This document shows, piece after piece, positions 61,871-64,000 of a stretch of 64,000 bases of DNA (its first letter is position 1; each line of letters opens with the position of its first letter). The stretch lies in NCBI GenBank assembly GCA_018970725.1, contig JAGWVU010000006.1, forward strand, positions 83,978 through 147,977, read 5' to 3'. The stretch comes from Verrucomicrobiota bacterium. Its GTDB lineage: Bacteria; Verrucomicrobiota; Verrucomicrobiia; Verrucomicrobiales; DEV007. The notes under the pieces were generated by a model that was given only the letters and a program-made list of their open reading frames with translations, had not been told where the DNA came from and did no database searches. The translations under genes were made by a program, and so were the position numbers.

Positions 61871-63252
61871 CCGGCCCCCTCCTCCACCGACGCCACTTCC
61901 TCTCCCGCGCCGGAACCGGACTCGGTTCGCTCGCCCTCGGCTCCCTCCTCCGCCGCGACCTCCCGGCCGCGCCCCCGCCCGCCGTCCGCGCCATCGCCCC
62001 CAGGGCACGCTCCGTCATTTTCTTCCACATGACCGGCGCGCCGTCCCAACTCGATCTCTTCGATGAGAAACCGGTCCTCCGGCAGTATGATCGTCAGCTC
62101 GCCCCGGAATCCCTCTTCGCCGGAAAACGCTTCTCCTTCCTGCGCGGGCATCCAAAGCTCCTCGGCTCGCCCTACCGCTTCATCCGGCAAGGCCGCAGCG
62201 GTCTTCCTCTTTCGGAGCTGCTGCCCCGTCTCGGCACGGTCGCGGATGAACTCTGCCTCGTGAAGTCCGTCCGCACCACCGAGTTCAACCATGGCCCGGC
62301 CCAACTCGTCTTCCACACCGGAGTCAACCGGCAGGGCAACCCCTCCCTCGGGTCATGGACGGCCTACGGCTTGGGCAACGATTCGGAAAACCTGCCCGCT
62401 TACGTCGTCTTCCTCCACGGCAACACCCCGGGCGCCGGGGCCAACCTCTGGAAATCCGGATTCCTCCCCGGGGTCCACCAAGGCGTGCCGCTACGCGGCG
62501 AGGGCGATCCCGTGCTCTTTCTCAACAACCCGCCGGAGGTCACCCGGGACGCACGGCGCCACACGCTCGACCAGATCACGGCCCTCAACCGGGAATATCT
62601 CCAAGCCACGGGGGATCCGGAAATCAACACGCGGATCGAACAATACGAACTGGCTTTCCGCATGCAAACCTCCGTGCCGGAACTCGTCGATCTCTCCACC
62701 GAAGATGCCGCCACCCGGGAACGCTACGGCAAGGGCGGGTTCGCCACCCAATGCCTCCACGCCAGACGACTCGTCGAACGCGGCGTCCGATTCATCGAAC
62801 TCTTCCACGGCGACTGGGATACCCACGCGAGCCAACGGGAACGACTCTCCGCCCTCACCCGAGAAGTCGACCAACCCATCGCCGCCCTCATCGCCGATTT
62901 GCAGCAACGCGGCTTGTTGGACCAGACCCTCGTCGTCTGGGGAGCCGAATTCGGACGGACCCCCATGCTCCAGGGGGACGAATCCCCCGCCAAGTGCGGG
63001 CGCGACCATCAGAAAGATGCCTACACCGTCTGGATGGCGGGCGGAGGAATCAAGGGAGGAATCAGCTTCGGATCCACCAACGACCTCGGCAACGAGGTCG
63101 CCGAACACCCGGTCCAAGTCCGGGATCTCCACGCCACCATGATGCATCTCCTCGGCATCGACCACCGGACCCTCACCTTCCGCTACCAAGGATTCGAGCA
63201 GCGCCTCACCGGCGTGGAAGAGGCGCAAGTGATCGAGCCGATTCTCGCGTAG
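61867..63252 (+). CDS. Tat-exported DUF1501 protein (second copy)
   Basis: 461 residues with the Tat motif HRRHFLSRAGTGLGS. Family signatures match the first copy: FFHMTGAPSQLDLFDEKP, NHGPAQLVFHTGVN, RGVRFIELFHGDWDTH, LVVWGAEFGRTPM and KCGRDHQKDAYTVWMAGGG. It is the second gene of the right-hand pair, translationally coupled to the PSD1 gene. The DHQK segment replaces the DHHN of the first copy, so metal-site details may differ. Cellular role not established. Confidence 0.88.
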   Translation: MTGPLLHRRHFLSRAGTGLGSLALGSLLRRDLPAAPPPAVRAIAPRARSVIFFHMTGAPSQLDLFDEKPVLRQYDRQLAPESLFAGKRFSFLRGHPKLLGSPYRFIRQGRSGLPLSELLPRLGTVADELCLVKSVRTTEFNHGPAQLVFHTGVNRQGNPSLGSWTAYGLGNDSENLPAYVVFLHGNTPGAGANLWKSGFLPGVHQGVPLRGEGDPVLFLNNPPEVTRDARRHTLDQITALNREYLQATGDPEINTRIEQYELAFRMQTSVPELVDLSTEDAATRERYGKGGFATQCLHARRLVERGVRFIELFHGDWDTHASQRERLSALTREVDQPIAALIADLQQRGLLDQTLVVWGAEFGRTPMLQGDESPAKCGRDHQKDAYTVWMAGGGIKGGISFGSTNDLGNEVAEHPVQVRDLHATMMHLLGIDHRTLTFRYQGFEQRLTGVEEAQVIEPILA

Positions 63253-63260
63253 TCCGTCAA

Positions 63261-63282
63261 GCCCTCCAAAGGTTGGAAGGGC
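63261..63282 (+). terminator. Hairpin after the second DUF1501 gene
   Basis: GCCCTCCAA at 63261-63269 pairs with TTGGAAGGGC around an AGG loop, with one bulged base. No T-run follows, so intrinsic termination is only possible, not certain. Confidence 0.4.
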
Positions 63283-63733
63283 GGCACCCGCTGAAAACGT
63301 GATGTCCATCTACCGAACTCGATGCCCGCTGAGGACCGGATCTTGGTTCTGGACTGCGCGATGGGCCGAAGACCCCGGCCGGAAATGCCTCGTTGTCACG
63401 CCCGCTGGAAGGAAGTCTCCGTTGCCGCCCCTCGTGAATCGCCGACCTGACCGCTGAAACCCTTGACGCGCCGGATAAAAAGGCCTCCTATCGAGTGAAG
63501 TTGCATGGGGGAACTCCCTTCATCCGCCGACTGCTCTCTTGTGGGCGGAATGTAGAGTGAAATCCATTGCAGTTTCTCCATCCACCTCCCCGTCGGCTCC
63601 CCTCACGGACTCGTCAATTTGCCGCCACCAAGCTGAGGAAGCGCTCAGGGAAGAGTGGAGCCATACGAAACCGATCAAGTCGTCACCACGAAAGCCAAGC
63701 CTGTCCATGGCGCAGACGTCGCGAGGCGAGATC
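63283..63733. other. Gene-poor stretch before the IS66 element
   Basis: About 450 bp without a supportable gene. Short open frames of 60-73 codons exist on both strands, but none resembles a known family. A promoter-like pair TTGACG/TCCTAT with 17-nt spacing lies at 63463-63491. The stretch may be the remnant of a gene interrupted by the insertion element. Confidence 0.45.
63463..63491 (+). promoter_or_regulatory. Orphan promoter-like sequence
   Basis: TTGACG at 63463-63468 and TCCTAT at 63486-63491 are separated by 17 nt. The -10 matches only three of six consensus bases. No gene is recognised directly downstream, so it could belong to a small RNA or be chance. Confidence 0.2.
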
Positions 63734-64000
63734 GTAACCATTCAGGTCCTCTGATGCAACATTTCGTGAAAAAACGACTTGTACTATGAGAAATCAGGTA
63801 TTCTTTACGAGTCGTGGAGGGCAAATGCCCCAGGTCGCGACGTGTTGATCCAGATGGCAAAGGAGAATCCCGAGGCCGTTGCCGATTTGATCATCGCCTT
63901 GTGGGCGCGGGTCGATGCCTTGGAGGCCAAGGTCGCCGAATTGACCAAGAACAGTCGCAACAGCAGCAAGCCTCCCTCCTCGGACAAGCACGGCCCCAAT
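63734..64000 (+). mobile_element. Left end of an IS66-family insertion element (truncated by window)
   Basis: The transposase N-terminus at 63854 identifies the family. A possible left terminal sequence begins GTAACCATTCAGGTCC at about 63734; IS66 ends typically begin with GTAA. The right end and target duplication are outside the window, so the boundary is unverified. Confidence 0.55.
63854..64000 (+). CDS. tnpC: IS66-family transposase TnpC, N-terminal fragment
   Basis: The 49 codons visible read MAKENPEAVADLIIALWARV then DALEAKVAELTKNSRNSSKP and PSSDKHGPN. A leucine-zipper-like helix followed by NSRNSSKPPSSD is diagnostic of IS66 transposases. The frame remains open upstream to about 63770, and no Shine-Dalgarno was seen before ATG 63854, so the true start may be a TTG or GTG upstream. 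The catalytic DDE domain lies beyond the window. No tnpA or tnpB is seen to the left, which fits the single-gene IS66 subgroup. Confidence 0.88.
   Translation, partial: MAKENPEAVADLIIALWARVDALEAKVAELTKNSRNSSKPPSSDKHGPN

Noticed and set aside
63520..63741. 73-codon minus-strand frame before the IS66 end
   Set aside because: No recognisable family or ribosome-binding site; kept only as a possible remnant, not as a gene.

Overview
This is a GC-rich, densely packed bacterial chromosome segment. Several families point to the Planctomycetota-Verrucomicrobiota-Chlamydiota superphylum, most likely Verrucomicrobiota. These are two pairs of a PSD1-type cytochrome/DUF1549/DUF1553 protein with a Tat-exported DUF1501 protein, a tandem DUF1080 protein, exported Gfo/Idh/MocA proteins, an SHD1-like domain, a short Lys-rich HU homologue and ECF sigma factors. 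Late lipid A acyltransferase and UDP-GlcNAc dehydrogenase genes indicate a Gram-negative envelope. The phylum call is inference from family content. No tRNA, rRNA or CRISPR array was seen.

Left part (1-15 kb): a family 2 glycosyltransferase; a wbpA/wbpB/wbpD-like nucleotide-sugar operon; an NHL-repeat protein; a SerB-like phosphatase; an Xaa-Pro aminopeptidase with a clear terminator; an ankyrin protein; elongation factor P with an unusual tip residue; an L,D-transpeptidase; a coupled SH3-protein/threonine dehydratase pair; an HscB-like protein without HPD; a DUF502 membrane protein; nadD; and a DEAD-box helicase. An isolated HU-like gene with its own terminator follows.

Middle part (16-32 kb): a LysM lipoprotein, a thioredoxin-like exported protein and a sigma factor. 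Then comes a sugar-oxidation-flavoured region with two exported Gfo/Idh proteins, a double DUF1080 protein and an AMP-ligase fused to a degenerate acyltransferase. From 25.0 to 31.7 kb eight co-directional genes form one apparent operon. It encodes an ECF sigma factor, a candidate anti-sigma factor, a CnrX/Spy-like sensor candidate, a fusion of EF-hands, redoxin, cytochrome c and a copper-monooxygenase-like region, a zincin, a membrane hydroxylase and an exported toroid-like protein. I consider this the best candidate for an undescribed system.

Right part (32-64 kb): a large exported beta-propeller protein; an M16 peptidase-ispD-yqeY set; a serine hydrolase/amino-acid permease/unknown exported protein operon; a lipid A acyltransferase coupled to a polysaccharide pyruvyltransferase; an M42-type peptidase; an ABC-F ATPase; and a mini RNase III-like protein. 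A tight six-gene operon follows (dgt, sufE, upp, unknown, cyclic-nucleotide-binding K+ channel, zinc-ribbon SDR). Last come two divergent PSD1/DUF1501 gene pairs. The window ends inside the first codons of an IS66-type transposase, which is the only mobile element seen.
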